A stretch of DNA of 64,000 nucleotides from Pythium myriotylum (lineage: Eukaryota > Oomycota > Peronosporomycetes > Pythiales > Pythiaceae): NCBI GenBank assembly GCA_023091665.1, contig JALJCQ010000013.1:2232001-2296000 (forward strand). Direction: 5' to 3'. The notes beneath the pieces are model-generated. The model was not told the DNA's origin and searched no databases. It worked only from the letters and a program-made list of their open reading frames with translations. The stretch's first letter is position 1, and each line of letters opens with the position of its first letter. Position numbers and translations under genes: made by a program. Positions 43,984-54,503 of this stretch are shown here, in pieces.

Positions 43984-45753
43984 TCAGATAGATCCACTCA
44001 GCAACCGCTCGACAGCAGCGTGGACGTTTCCCTGGGTTGCCTGAAGCGCTCTGATGTTCTGTTCACGATTCGAGAACCCCATGTCCACAAGCTGAGACAA
44101 CTGTGACGCGTACAGTTCTTCTGGGTTCCCTACAGGAGCAGGAGCCCCAAAGCTACCCGAACCACCACCAAGCAAGGCACTGAGATCGAATGGATTTGGA
44201 GTCGGAGCTCCGCCGGTTGACGGTGTTGAGGTAGCTGCACCAGCGAGGTTCGCACCACCCAGCCTACGCAACCGAATTCGTTTATACAAGCATCGAAAAG
44301 GTTCAGGTCATGCGGCTTACCCTGGCATTAGGCCCGATCCTTGTAGCTGCTGCATTGCACTTTGAATCTGCATCATTGCCTGAATGTTCTGGGGATTGAG
44401 CATTGATCGGAGAAAATCCGGGTTCATCATCATTTGCCGCATCTGCGGGTTGGCGTTGAGCATTGCAGCCATTTGCGGGTTCATTTGCTCCATCTGAGAC
44501 ATAAAAAGCTGGGGGTTGCTCGCAATTTGCTCGAGCATGGGCTGCATGAACGGGCTTTGGAGAAGCTGAGCCATCAACTGGGGATTGGCACCCCCCGCGC
44601 CAAGCCCTGCACCGAATGGGTCCATCGCAGTTCCTCCCCCTGCACCAAAACCTGGGAGTGCCCAGGGGTTTGCCGGGGCGTTGCCCGTGCTCGGAGTCGA
44701 ACCTAGCGTGATTATGCTATCCAGTCAGTCAAAGGCCAAGCAACAAGCGTAACCACTAGTACCAACCTGTGGCAGGAGCTGCAGCCCATGGATTTGCGGA
44801 CGCAGCGTTGGGGAGTGCAGAAGAAGTTCCAGCTGCCCCTGATGTTTGAGACGAATTTGAGGTACCCGAGCCTGCGAGACCAGGCATAGTAAACGCGGTT
44901 GAAGGAGCACGAGTTCCACTCGCAGCAGCGTCAAGAAGGGGCTCTTGGACATCTTGGTACATTCGGCGCAGTGCGTTGAAGCCTTCAGGGTGACTTTCAA
45001 TATTGCGCAATGCCGTGTCTTGGCTCCGCATCATTTCTCTCATTGCCGCAGGGTTGCGCATTGCTTCCATACTTTGACGAAGCAGCTCTGGATCGTTCAG
45101 GACGTGGTTCAGCTGTGGGTTCTGCTCGAGCAGCTGCTGAATGGCTGGGTTACTCTGCATCACTGAACGCATGATCTCCGGGTTGTTCATGATGCTCTGC
45201 ATGATCGGCGATTCCATCATCTGACGCATCATGTCCGGATTCTGCATCAGTTGCTCTTGCATCGCTGCCATGTTGGGTGCGCCAGCCATGCCAGCTCCAA
45301 ACATGTTGCCGAACGGATTCGCTGCCGCAACTCCTGTTGCCGGCGGGGGAGTAAAGAGAGGGAAATTAAAAGGGTTGGTAGCAGGCGCCGCCGGGGCGGG
45401 GGTCGTTGCGGTGCCCGAGGACGTGGCGGCTGCCGGCGTCGGCGTCGGCGTTGCTGCCTGTCGCGGGGCGGCTGAGCCACGTACGAAGTAGAGAGTGTCG
45501 TCCGCAACAATGCCTATTCGAGAGCATGACTCAGATGCGGGAGAACGGTGGTGGCGCGCGCCCGAAACTCACCGTAGCTCTCGAGTGTCTGGTCGTCCTT
45601 GAGGACTTTGCCCTTGTGGATGAGCCGCTGCTGGGCTTCCGGGACCTCGGTCTCGGCCACGAGCGCCGTCTTGCACTCGCCCACCGTCTTTTGGAGATCG
45701 ATCTCCACGGAGAACTTCTTCCCCGCTGTGGTCTTGACGTGGAGCTGCACCAT
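43984..45753 (-). CDS. Ubiquilin (UBL-STI1-UBA shuttle factor)
   Basis: Exons (complement) 45573-45753, 44767-45513, 44321-44702 and 43984-44263 give 529 residues. The N-terminal ubiquitin-like domain starts [20 protein letters not shown] and continues [20 protein letters not shown] across the first intron to [13 protein letters not shown] Pro/Ala/Thr linker follows, then two STI1 blocks rich in Met/Asn/Gln ([37 protein letters not shown]; later [19 protein letters not shown]). The C-terminal UBA domain contains [20 protein letters not shown]. Ubiquilins deliver ubiquitinated and mislocalised membrane proteins to the proteasome. Length is near the animal/plant norm. Introns of 57-64 nt, all with consistent phase. 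The gene is divergent from the Cys-rich gene at 45960. Confidence 0.95.
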
Positions 45754-45959
45754 CGTCGTCGTCGTTGTTCGCGCTTGTGCTTCAAGACCGAAACGCGTCA
45801 CGGGCACGGGAAGCCGGGTCACGGGTTGTGGACATGCTCCCGGGCCAAACCCAAGCAACACATACGTTCTCGAAGGACCTTCCTTAAGTGGTAAGCATAC
45901 TATGATTTTACAGAGGATCGTCCGAGGAGTTTTTGGCGGGAGTTCTGTTGCGATCAACA
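45754..45959. promoter_or_regulatory. 206-bp divergent promoter interval (ubiquilin / Cys-rich gene)
   Basis: Non-coding interval between the two divergent start codons. Overlapping open frames here are antisense reads of ubiquilin exon 1. No specific element is identified. Confidence 0.5.
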
Positions 45960-46713
45960 ATGGCCGCCAAGAAGGAAGTCGAGTCGGCGACGGAGGAAGA
46001 GGAAGCGGCGGCCGAGAACTCGAGCGGCGAAGACTTTGAGATCCGCGTGCTGATCCGCAGCACCAACGCTCCGCCGGGGGGTGACAGTGACGACGAAGCC
46101 CAGAGCGCCAGTGATGCTGAGAAAGACTCGCCCGCAGAGGCCGAACGTGCAGCAAACAAGTGCGCTACGTGCTCAAGCCGACGCGCGAAAGGTGAGCTGG
46201 TCCAAGTTGACGATCAGGACACCCGTTTTAGCTAATGCCATCTCAGCTTGTGTGAACCAGTCCTGCAAGAGATGCTGCTTGCGCATGAATGCTGATTGCA
46301 CCGTTCACAGCCGAGTTTCCGAGCCGACGACTGTTGCACCCGAAGTTGCTGCTCAGCCCCTCCGAAAAGCTCGCAAGGCAGTGCTAAAGAATGAATTCAA
46401 AGAGTCAAACGTCCTGTGTGAGTACCTCGAACTAGCCACTCGTTAATTTACCGTGCCTCACGTCCCTTCACCGACAGATTATGACGAGACGGTAACACTC
46501 TTCTGTTTGCGAGACTTCTTCCACGCGAAGAAACTCAGTCAACCGCTACTGAATGATCAAACTCGCGCGAAACGAGTCAAGGCTGCGGGAAATGAACCAC
46601 CTGCTGGTGAGAAACCGAAGAAGGTGAGCCGTGAGGGAAGTGTGGAGGCGAAGACACGCGTCATGGACGCCTTGCAAGAAGGCACCAAGCGGAGAAAACT
46701 AGCGGCGCAGTAG
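45960..46713 (+). CDS. Cys-rich small zinc-binding protein, unassigned
   Basis: Exons 45960-46191, 46247-46417 and 46478-46713 (introns of 55 and 60 nt) give 212 residues. The N-terminal 60 residues are very acidic (ESATEEEEAAAENSSGED, DSDDEAQSASDAEKD). Splicing joins KCATCSSRRAK to ACVNQSCKRCCLRMNADCTVH, producing a compact motif C-x2-C-x7-C-x4-C-x2-CC-x5-C-x2-H. That is an apparent two-zinc knuckle near residues 67-98. The C-terminus is basic and Lys-rich (KPKKVSREG, KRRKLAAQ) and contains DETVTLFCLRDFFHAKKLS, a possible helix. It resembles no family I can name with confidence. The acid-zinc-basic layout suggests a nuclear or nucleolar RNA-related role. The exon junctions fall inside the Cys cluster, so the spliced model is well supported. 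Confidence 0.72.
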
Positions 46714-46765
46714 TGTTCGTGCATATCGAGGAAGAGAATCGATTAGTTAAGTTTTATCCTCGTGT

Positions 46766-48117
46766 TTAATCTCGCATCCATGAAGGAACGCAAGTTTCTT
46801 TAACCACGCTCACATTACTTGCATCATCAATCGCTTCACGATTCAATTTTTCAGGGGTTGTGATGGCCAAGAATGATGGAGCTTTCTTCGATAGAAACTG
46901 CACCTCTTCATCTAGCTGCTTGATGCGGAACATATACTCGCGGCATAGGTTTCTCGCGAGCTTCACCTCTTCCATTGCGTCTCGTCGACTAGCTTCAGCC
47001 ACCATTTTGCTCTTCTCTAGTGTGCCGATTCGAGTCTGATGCTTCTTAGTTTCTACGACCATCTGGGCATGTTTTGCTTGAAGTTCTTCGTTCCTGGTGT
47101 GAAGCAGGCTAAGTTGCTCCGTCAAAGACGACTCGCTGCATAAGAGATCATTGATTCGCCTATCTGCATCGCACATGCGGGCGCTAGTATCACGAAGTGC
47201 CTATCAAAGTTATCGATCAGTACCAGTCTCCGCATGCTCACTCTCGATTTTGTTTCTGACGCACTCTCGTGAGTCGTTCAACACGATTTTCAAGTTCTTC
47301 TTTGTCGTGCCCCAACTTGGTTAGCATTTGTTTCTGGGTATCTTGAAGTGTTCGAGCAGTCTCGATTTGCTGATTTCGAGAAGCACGGTTATTCTCCATG
47401 CATTACCGGTCATCTAGAAGCTCAAACCTTGTTAAGCTCGTCAACCATCTTGCGTCCGCATCGTTCAGCATGTTCAAGCTCAATGTATCTTGAATGTTCG
47501 TCTTGTGCTCGCTCCTTCCACATACTTAACTCTTGGTGAGCAGACTGAGAGCAATCGCGGGCATACTGCCTCTCTGTCTTAACGACTGCGAGCTCATGTC
47601 CGAGATTGACAACCTGCTGCTCCAGTTGGTGTTGTTTTGATCGAGAAACCTCGAGATCTCGTTCGTACTGTCGGCGAGTATTTTGTATGCTCAAACGTTG
47701 CGACTCAATCTCAGCTCGAAGCTACGAAATCACTTGCTTTAGTTTGGTATCGAGATTCCGACCCAAGGCACTCACTTGATCGACTAGGAGATGAGCTTCG
47801 TCTAGCTCATGGGTGAGTTTGTCCACTTTAAATGTCCATTCGACGCTTATTGCTGACAGTTTTGTTTCAAGATCCACAACTCGGGAGTCTGAAGTACGTT
47901 GCGTATCATTAAAGAAGTCTTGTTGTGAACGTAAGAGTTCGATCTCTTTCTCTTTCTTGGCTAATCTGTCGGTGAGCATCTCGATGATTTCATCTTGAAC
48001 TCGCTTTTCCTCTCCATCACCATAGCAGATTTCGGGTGAGTGAATGAGCGCTGATATGCCCTTGTGGTGAACTGATGCGGACGTCATTATAGCGCGTGCG
48101 TCCTGATTCACAGCCAA
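46766..48117 (-). CDS. Coiled-coil protein, unassigned
   Basis: Exons (complement) 47776-48117, 47428-47721, 47242-47369 and 46766-47183, phases consistent, give 393 residues. Nearly the whole chain after residue 35 is predicted coiled coil: DEIIEMLTDRLAKKEKEIEL, SKQHQLEQQVVNLGHELAVV, KEELENRVERLTRV and RINDLLCSESSLTEQLSLL. The first 30 residues and the last 30 (ending CVPSWMRD) are non-helical. No catalytic domain, signal or membrane helix is present. Introns are 54-58 nt. It may be a centrosomal or ciliary scaffold, given the richness of such genes here, but nothing in the sequence proves that. It converges on the Cys-rich gene with 52 bp between stops. Confidence 0.72.
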
Positions 48118-49214
48118 AACGCGCTAGAAATGTTGTTGATTTTTGAGCCTGGACTTTCAATTCCAATGTACCATTATCACTTTACCAACGCGAAGACTGC
48201 AGCCACGCTTTGGTGGAAAGGATTTGCTTGCCACTTGAGTCGGCCGCTTGTCTACACCCAAATGCCGAGAATATGTAGCTGGAAGAAGCACACGCGCTCC
48301 CTCGGGCACCTGGCCATATGGCACATTCATGTTCATCACTACCTTTTCGTACTAGTACAGCAAAGAGTGGACGAAGATAGAGCTCCCCATCACACAGAAA
48401 ATAGCTTTCGTACATCACTCAAACTCAACAGAAACTACGGTAGAGAGATGTGCAGTTATCAGCGCCTCGTTCAACCGAAAACATTTCTGCTATCGCCCTT
48501 CACCATGTTGAAAAGGGATATCTCACGTGTGCGCTTACGAACCGCGGGATTCGTCTCCCAAAGACTTGGCCTCGACCGCTCATGGGAGACAGCAGCGAGA
48601 ATTTGACGCTTTGGTTGTTCAAAGAGAGAGAGCTCAGGTAATGAGATTCCGCTAGTATAATCAACATGCAAGGACTAGACCCGAGAGTCCAAACTCCCTG
48701 CTGTCAGATGTCCCTATACTATCTTCTCGTCATCGCTCAATCACATACACAATACTCAACGGGGCTTTCTCAGCGATCTTGGTGATTTAAATGTCGTCAT
48801 TAGTGATCAAGAGTAGCAAATATTTAATGGCATCATCGAAATGCCTCCGTTGCACATCCGCACAAGTACACACTCACGCACAAACAAACATTGACAAAAT
48901 GGGTCTCATCATACAAATGCCTCGAATGTTCTTCACGAGGGGAGTTGGAGAAGGCTCGAAGCGCAGCAGAACGCGGCGCAGTGAGCCACTCCTCGTCCTC
49001 AGTCTCGTCATCTAAATTGCATAATCACCTGAGGACCACTTGCAGCAAACACACGCTCAGGCTTCGACTTGGACTTGCAAATGTTGGAATGGGAATTTTC
49101 CATCCGAAATGAACTGCTGCTGCTGTGGTTGGTGGGAAGAACCAATGGCGCGAAACGGCGCAGGTCGTAAATAATCGTAAATACGTCGAAAGTGTCAAAT
49201 CTTTATTTCAGTAG
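48118..49214. other. 1.1-kb stretch without a resolved gene; may hold 5' exons of the dysferlin-domain gene
   Basis: This includes the promoter of the coiled-coil gene at its left end. Plus-strand frames at 48891-49111 (YKCLECSSRGELEKARS ... SKLHNHLRTTCSKH) look like a degenerate BED/C2H2-type finger. A frame starting MLEWEFSIRNELLLLWL near 49073 can splice in phase onto the exon at 49215. None of these is firm. The left part (48130-48700) has overlapping frames on both strands with no domain. Confidence 0.35.
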
Positions 49215-50564
49215 TGGCTTGCAAGAAAGAGAGATAGGGTAAAGTGTGCTGACCTTCAACTCACGGAGCTGAAGAAAGGGGCCGATGAGCGGGGTCATGG
49301 AATGTGGGGGACCGGAGTGCTCCCGGTTGAGAGTGTAGGCAAGCCTTCTACCAACACCACGGCGAATTTGTCGTCTAACACTCTGACGTGAGCCAGCGAA
49401 GTCGCGGCTTTGGAGCAGCTTGTTGGTCGATACCAGCAAGAGTTGGAGGCGGCGTCTACGTGTCGGACGTGTTCGCGGCGAGCCTACGTTGGGCTCGAAT
49501 CAATAGAGGAAGAAATCTTCGAGTACCAGAGACTCGATTGGCTAGAATGGGATCACACTGGCGATGGCGGCGTTATGGATTGGGCAGCGCCGAGGTACAC
49601 TCGTAGGTGTGGACGACCATGCCAGTTCAATGAGGTTTGAAGAGAGTTGGTGAGCAATATATGAGTGGTACTGATGCTACGCCACTATCTGCGACTAGGT
49701 ATTGCTGCCGTCAAAGGAATGGAAATGGACAAGTGATTGGCACATAGATGTGCACAGCAAGACCGACTCGGATGGCTGGACGTACGCTTTTTCAGAGGAG
49801 GACTTTGAATCCGACCTGACGACCAGAAGGTGCTGCTTCTTGTCCGTTTTGACTGTGAATGATGCTCGTATCTGACAGAGTGTCAGTGATCGGTCTGCTG
49901 CTGATAGAGCCCGGCGGCGGCGTTGGAAGCGTGAACGGGCGTATGTTGGCTCATCAGACTTGCCTCCTTCTATCACCGCTCGACTCGACATCGAGGCCCG
50001 AATAAGTGAACTGGTATGATGACCACGCGTTGCTTCTGGATCTGTATATTGATTAACAAACGCGGAATACACTGTGACTGCCACTAAAGCAAGCTGCAAA
50101 CGAGAAGCTGACCGAGCAGGTGGGTTTAGCGTCGTCTTCACTTTTTTCTTCGTGTCTACATGCTGACTATTTTTACGCAGCTACGGAGAGCGAACGAGCA
50201 GATTCTTGACTACGAAGACAGGCTGAAGCTTTATGAGTCGATGTTGTCGGCGAGGCCGAGTGTTCATTTAGCGCCACAACAATCTCCTACGAAGAGACAA
50301 ACTGAGCAGAGTTTAGCTCAGAGCGCAACAACATTCTCACCAGGCAAGAGTCGTGATTTGCTCAATCAGACTGAAGCTCTGCTCATTCAAATGCTCGGCA
50401 CTTCGCCAACGAGACTGGTAGAAGATGCAAGCGAAGTACAGAGGCGGCGCTCTGAAATGGTGGAGGAGTGCCAGAACGAGTTGGACAACGCAGTGAACGA
50501 GTTCCACAGCCACCTAAGGACACTGAGCGGAACTAGCGCTAGTGCACCGGCGCAAGGGTCCTGA
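49215..50564 (+). CDS. Dysferlin-domain (DysF/pex) protein with coiled coils; 5' end unresolved
   Basis: Visible exons 49215-49332, 49393-49634, 49699-49829, 49908-50013, 50090-50119 and 50181-50564 join in phase to about 336 residues. After a coiled-coil lead (CADLQLTELKKGADERG; LEQLVGRYQQELEAAST) comes a DysF unit: KEWKWTSDWHIDVHSKTDSD, continuing GWTYAFSEEDF, then across an intron RARRRRWKRERAYVG. These are the paired N- and C-terminal halves (WxWxSDWxID, then RRRRWxR) known from dysferlin, TECPR1 and fungal peroxins Pex30-32. A short coiled coil (LRRANEQILDYEDRLKLYES) and a polar tail follow. DysF domains have recently been linked to sphingolipid or membrane-damage sensing, but no such function is shown here. 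No membrane helix is seen. The first exon starts with an acceptor, so at least one upstream exon is missing. Confidence 0.78.
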
Positions 50565-50604
50565 TCTACCAACCAAACCATAGGAGTCATGCAAGCTTGT
50601 CTAT

Positions 50605-50856
50605 TTAAACGAGCAGTTCGATGAAGACATTATCGTTGACACCCTTGAGCAGCAATTGACCGGGGTAATCGATCTTCTTGGCACGTTTGGCGGCACGGAG
50701 CGTGCCCATGATAGCCTCGAAGACGTCTTGACAGCGCTCGTCGAGGAAAAGCTCGCCAAAGGTCACGCCAAACTTGTCACCTTGCTGCTTGCCGAGCCTA
50801 CGGATCTCGACTACAAGCAACTCGACCTCCTTCTCAACCTCGGATGAGCTGCTCAT
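50605..50856 (-). CDS. Costars-family protein (ABRACL)
   Basis: Single exon, 83 residues: MSSSSEVEKEVELLVVEIRR, then GKQQGDKFGVTFGELFLDER, CQDVFEAIMGTLRAAKRAKK, and IDYPGQLLLKGVNDNVFIEL. This is a full-length match to the Costars domain (winged-helix fold) of ABRACL and the C-terminal domain of ABRA, implicated in actin dynamics and cell migration. Key family features are visible: LVVEIRRLG, VTFGELF, AAKRAKKIDYPGQLLLKGV. The start is the first Met of the frame that gives the domain N-terminus. It is divergent from CTF18, with 152 bp between start codons. Confidence 0.95.
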   Translation of the reverse strand: MSSSSEVEKEVELLVVEIRRLGKQQGDKFGVTFGELFLDERCQDVFEAIMGTLRAAKRAKKIDYPGQLLLKGVNDNVFIELLV

Positions 50857-51008
50857 TCTCGCGTTTGGATGTGGGAGGGGCAATCTGCTCCCCTTGAAGC
50901 TGACTGGTTGTGAATGTCGTGTGAATGTTGTCTGAGTGTTGCTAGATTTCCGCCAATGAAACTGCTTCGCGGCACTTGCAGCTTTCCCGCGTTCCTCATT
51001 CAACCAAG

Positions 51009-54000
51009 ATGGCGATGGAAATGGATGACGACGCGATCTACGCATATGAGCAAGAGATGCGCGAGATGGATGAGTGGGAACAGATGCATGCCCACGAAAT
51101 GGAGGCTGCAGAGGAGGAGCTGCGAGCCATGGAGGTCAAGAAATCTTATCGACCCCCTGCTAGACATCAAACAGCTACCGATGATCTCAACGACCAAGAC
51201 TCCAGGTCTCAAGATGTGACCATAAATCTAGACAGTCGTTTTGCCGATACACAAGCAAGGACGCAATCGCTGCTGGATCGCGCAGCGAGAATATTGGGCG
51301 AGAGCGATAGCCAAATTGCCACAGACAACGAAATGTTCGACGAGTACTCCGAACGGAAGGAAAAAGTCACCAAACTTGACGCGTTGGCAGAACAGTTCCT
51401 TCTCCACCGACCGCCAATTGACACCGATTCTATGGCTGTTGTCTTACCGACTGGGGAGCGACGATTCCTGAGGAAGCGGGCTACTGTGCTCGACAATTCT
51501 CATGCAGGACCATCTAAAGTAACTTCCACGTATCTTCCTCCGATCGGCGAGCTCATGCAGATACTCGAGAAGGTAGGATGGGCTTCAATTTTTTGTTGTT
51601 GTTATGCTGGTTCCTGAAAAGTGATCGGTTCCTAAGTCTGAATGTGTTCCTTCCACCAGCGCCAAATCGAAGCAGAAATGGGATCGGCTGTCTCGAGTGA
51701 GACACTCCCATCCAGGCAAGCTGCGTCTGCGACTCAAGACACGACACTCTGGTTGGATAAATACAAGCCAAAACGCTTCGTGGATTTGCTAAGCGATGAG
51801 AGAACCAATCGCGAGGTGCTCTCATGGATCAAGCAATGGGATAAATATGTTTTTCCCGGAAAAAAAACTCACACCCAAACTTGGGCTGACCTTGACAATG
51901 TCAATGGACAAAGCAACACTAGTTCCACCCGCAACAGCTCGAAGTGGAAAGGAAAGGGTCTTCATAAAACGGATTCAAATTTTGACGAGAACGATCCACG
52001 CCCCAGAGAGAAGATTATCCTGATTTGTGGGCCACCGGGTGCTGGAAAGACTACCCTGGCCAACATCGTTGCACGTCATGCGGGCTATAACCCTATCGAA
52101 GTGAACGCAAGTGACGATCGTACAAGTTTGGTGCTAAAGAGCAAGGTGGGCGAAGGCCAAGTCTTCGAATTAAACTCTGGCATTTGCAATCACTGACGAC
52201 TGTGCTTGTGACCTGTAGATCATCAACGCTATGGAAATGCAGTCGATATGGGGTGACAACAAACCAAACTGCATCATCCTGGATGAAATCGATGGCGCAA
52301 TGAATGGTGGTGACGGCAAGTCAGCCATTGCAGCGATACAAGAAATTGTATCGACTCCACTGAATGCACCGTCGAACAATAGAAGTGGAAAGCGGGCAGC
52401 TGAGCGTCGTGGAAACAAGCACCCACTTATAAGGCCCCTAATTTGCATTTGCAATGACCAGTACGCGTCGGTACTACGTCCGCTGCGCAAGCTCGCCAAA
52501 ATATTTGTGCTTGATACTCCGAACTCCCAGCGTCTAGTTAGTCGCTTGAAGGTTATCTGCCGAGACGAAGGAATCAAGATTGGCACAGGAGCGTTGACAT
52601 CACTTTGTTCAAGCGGTGGCAATGATATTCGCTACTGTGTCAACGCTTTACAACTTCAGAGCACGCAAACCAAGCATATCACATCAGCAGCCGTCTCAGC
52701 CGGGTTGGTGGGTCAGAAAGACCAAAATCGTAGTGTATTCGAAACGATGGACATCGTATTCTTTCAGCCCGCCAAGGCAAAAGCGTCAACAGTGTTGGTG
52801 CAAAACGTTCTGGATCAGATCGAAGAAGCTTCCCATGGGTTGGGTAACTATTCTCTCCTCGTGAATGCCCTAGATGAGAATTTGCCGAAGATGATTTTCA
52901 ATGATCCAACGATGAGCAAGATTTGCGAAGCATTTGAGTGGATGGGCCTCGCTGATTCGTGGGATTCGACTATCCGCGCTGAACAGCAGTTTGCCCTTTC
53001 GTCATATATCCCATTTGCTGCGCGAGCTGTTCACTTGGCGTGTTGTACAAGCTCCAGGCGACGAGTCGAGTACCCAAAGGCTCAGTCCGATTCTTCCAAG
53101 AAACATGAGAAGACTGAGAACATTCTTCAAGCATTCGTGGACAATTCACTCTTACATCAGAGTATGCGGAACAGTGCCGACGTGTTGGTGGTTGACGTAG
53201 TGCCATGGCTGCTCTCTATCTTGACACCCAGCTTGCGCCCCGTTGCCGTGAATCTTCAGTCTTCAGACGAGAAGGCGACGACCCAGCGTCTTATCGAACT
53301 CATGTCAACGCTGGGGTTGTCATTTCGCCCAAAGATGGGGAGTGACGGCTTCGAGGACTTCGTGCTTGAACCGTATGTACAGATGAGGTGGCCACTGCTT
53401 TTCTTACGCTCTTACTCACTCTTTTTCTCGCATGTTTGACCAGGCCATTAAACGAAGTTGTCGAGTTTCGTGATCCCGACAATTTCGGCCAACTGGTGTC
53501 ACGCTCTCCCATGCTACCAGTCGCAATCCGCAAGATGATCACGCGCGAGGTGGAGCTAGAACAAATGCGCAAGAGCGAAGCGACCGAAATGGCGAAAGCG
53601 AGTTTGCGAGCTGACCGTTCAACATTCGAGAAGGCGAAGAAACCTTTGAGCGTAGTGGACAAGCTTTCAGCATCAGCCCAGCAGTTTGTCCTACCTCAGC
53701 TGTCAGGTGAGTGCACATGCACCGTTTAGTGGGGGCGCAACACTGACCGTTCCTCAAAACAGAGCAAGAAGAAGCGGCCAAAATGGAGTCGATAAGGAGG
53801 AGGAATCCTTTCGCATTCGCCCATCGCGAGGCGAAGAGGAAACGAGACGCTGAAGCGAAGGAACTCAGACTGCAAATTCAAAACGATAATGACGCCATGG
53901 AGGTTGATGAAGAGGGTTGTGGATTCAGTAAGCGGCGAGCAGGTGTTCGATACCGATACAACGAGGGGTACACGAGTGGCATCCGAACCCCAGTCTACAT

Positions 54001-54019
54001 GCGCGACTTGTTGAACTAG
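51009..54019 (+). CDS. CTF18: Chromosome transmission fidelity 18 (CTF18), alternative clamp-loader large subunit
   Basis: Exons 51009-51572, 51660-52145, 52219-53372, 53444-53706 and 53763-54019 give 907 residues, all phases consistent. CTF18 with RFC2-5 loads PCNA and supports cohesion. An acidic N-terminus (DDDAIYAYEQEMREMDEWEQ) is followed by a domain with LPTGERRFLRKR. The clamp-loader AAA+ module starts LWLDKYKPKRFVDLLSDERT, with Walker A GPPGAGKTTLANIVA and Walker B ILDEIDGA; across the second intron, RPLICICNDQYASVLRPLRK carries the sensor and arginine region. The C-terminal collar ends in VRYRYNEGYTSGIRTPVYMR, the conserved CTF18 tail region that contacts CTF8/DCC1. Length matches animal homologs. 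The donor at 53373 is GTATGT. Confidence 0.93.
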
Positions 54020-54032
54020 TAAAACTCGTCAA

Positions 54033-54503
54033 CTACTTTTTGCTCTTGTTCTTGCTCTTGTTCTTCTTTTTCTTCTTGTTTTTCCCTTCCAGTTCTTCGA
54101 TCGTTGTGCTCGCCGCAAGCAGTGAGCCCATAGATGGATGCTCGAACGAAGGATGAGTAAAGCGGGGGCTGGTCACAGCCGGCTGTCTCATCGGCCCAAG
54201 GACCTCTTGCATTGCGAAGCGAAGCAGCCGGATTACGCGCGCCAAGCTGTCGACTCCAGTGTTTTGATACTTGCTTGTGTGGTGCGTGAGTTCAGCTGCC
54301 GCCTTGTGGTGCGTATTCACTCGTGCGACGACACGAAGGGTGGTTCGCTTGGGCGTGGCGCTCGCGCGCATCGACGTCTTCAGAAAGAAGCGTGATCCAG
54401 GGGCATTCTCGACAAAAGCGACCTTAGTATGCTGCTCAAATTCATCCCAGGTTAGTCTCCTGGAGCCCGAGGAGGTGGAGGGGAGAGGGCGGGATGTCGG
54501 CAT
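54033..54503 (-). CDS. SRP9/SRP21-like signal recognition particle subunit
   Basis: Single exon, 156 residues. The segment LTWDEFEQHTKVAFVENAPG, then RFFLKTSMR..., TLRVVARVN and the late helix DSLARVIRLLRFAMQEV, follows the WEEF...LY...P..R...K pattern of the SRP9-21 Alu-domain fold. SRP9 binds SRP14 and the SRP RNA Alu domain to delay elongation. The long Lys-rich C-terminus (GKNKKKKKNKSKNKSKK) recalls fungal SRP21 more than animal SRP9. Its start codon overlaps the 5' end of a divergent plus-strand gene by 10 bp. The family call rests on pattern, so another small RNA-binding protein remains possible. Confidence 0.62.
   Translation of the reverse strand: MPTSRPLPSTSSGSRRLTWDEFEQHTKVAFVENAPGSRFFLKTSMRASATPKRTTLRVVARVNTHHKAAAELTHHTSKYQNTGVDSLARVIRLLRFAMQEVLGPMRQPAVTSPRFTHPSFEHPSMGSLLAASTTIEELEGKNKKKKKNKSKNKSKK

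Noticed and set aside
48130..48606. A 158-codon plus-strand frame upstream of the coiled-coil gene
   Set aside because: Composition is not protein-like and it is shared by overlapping antisense frames without domains.
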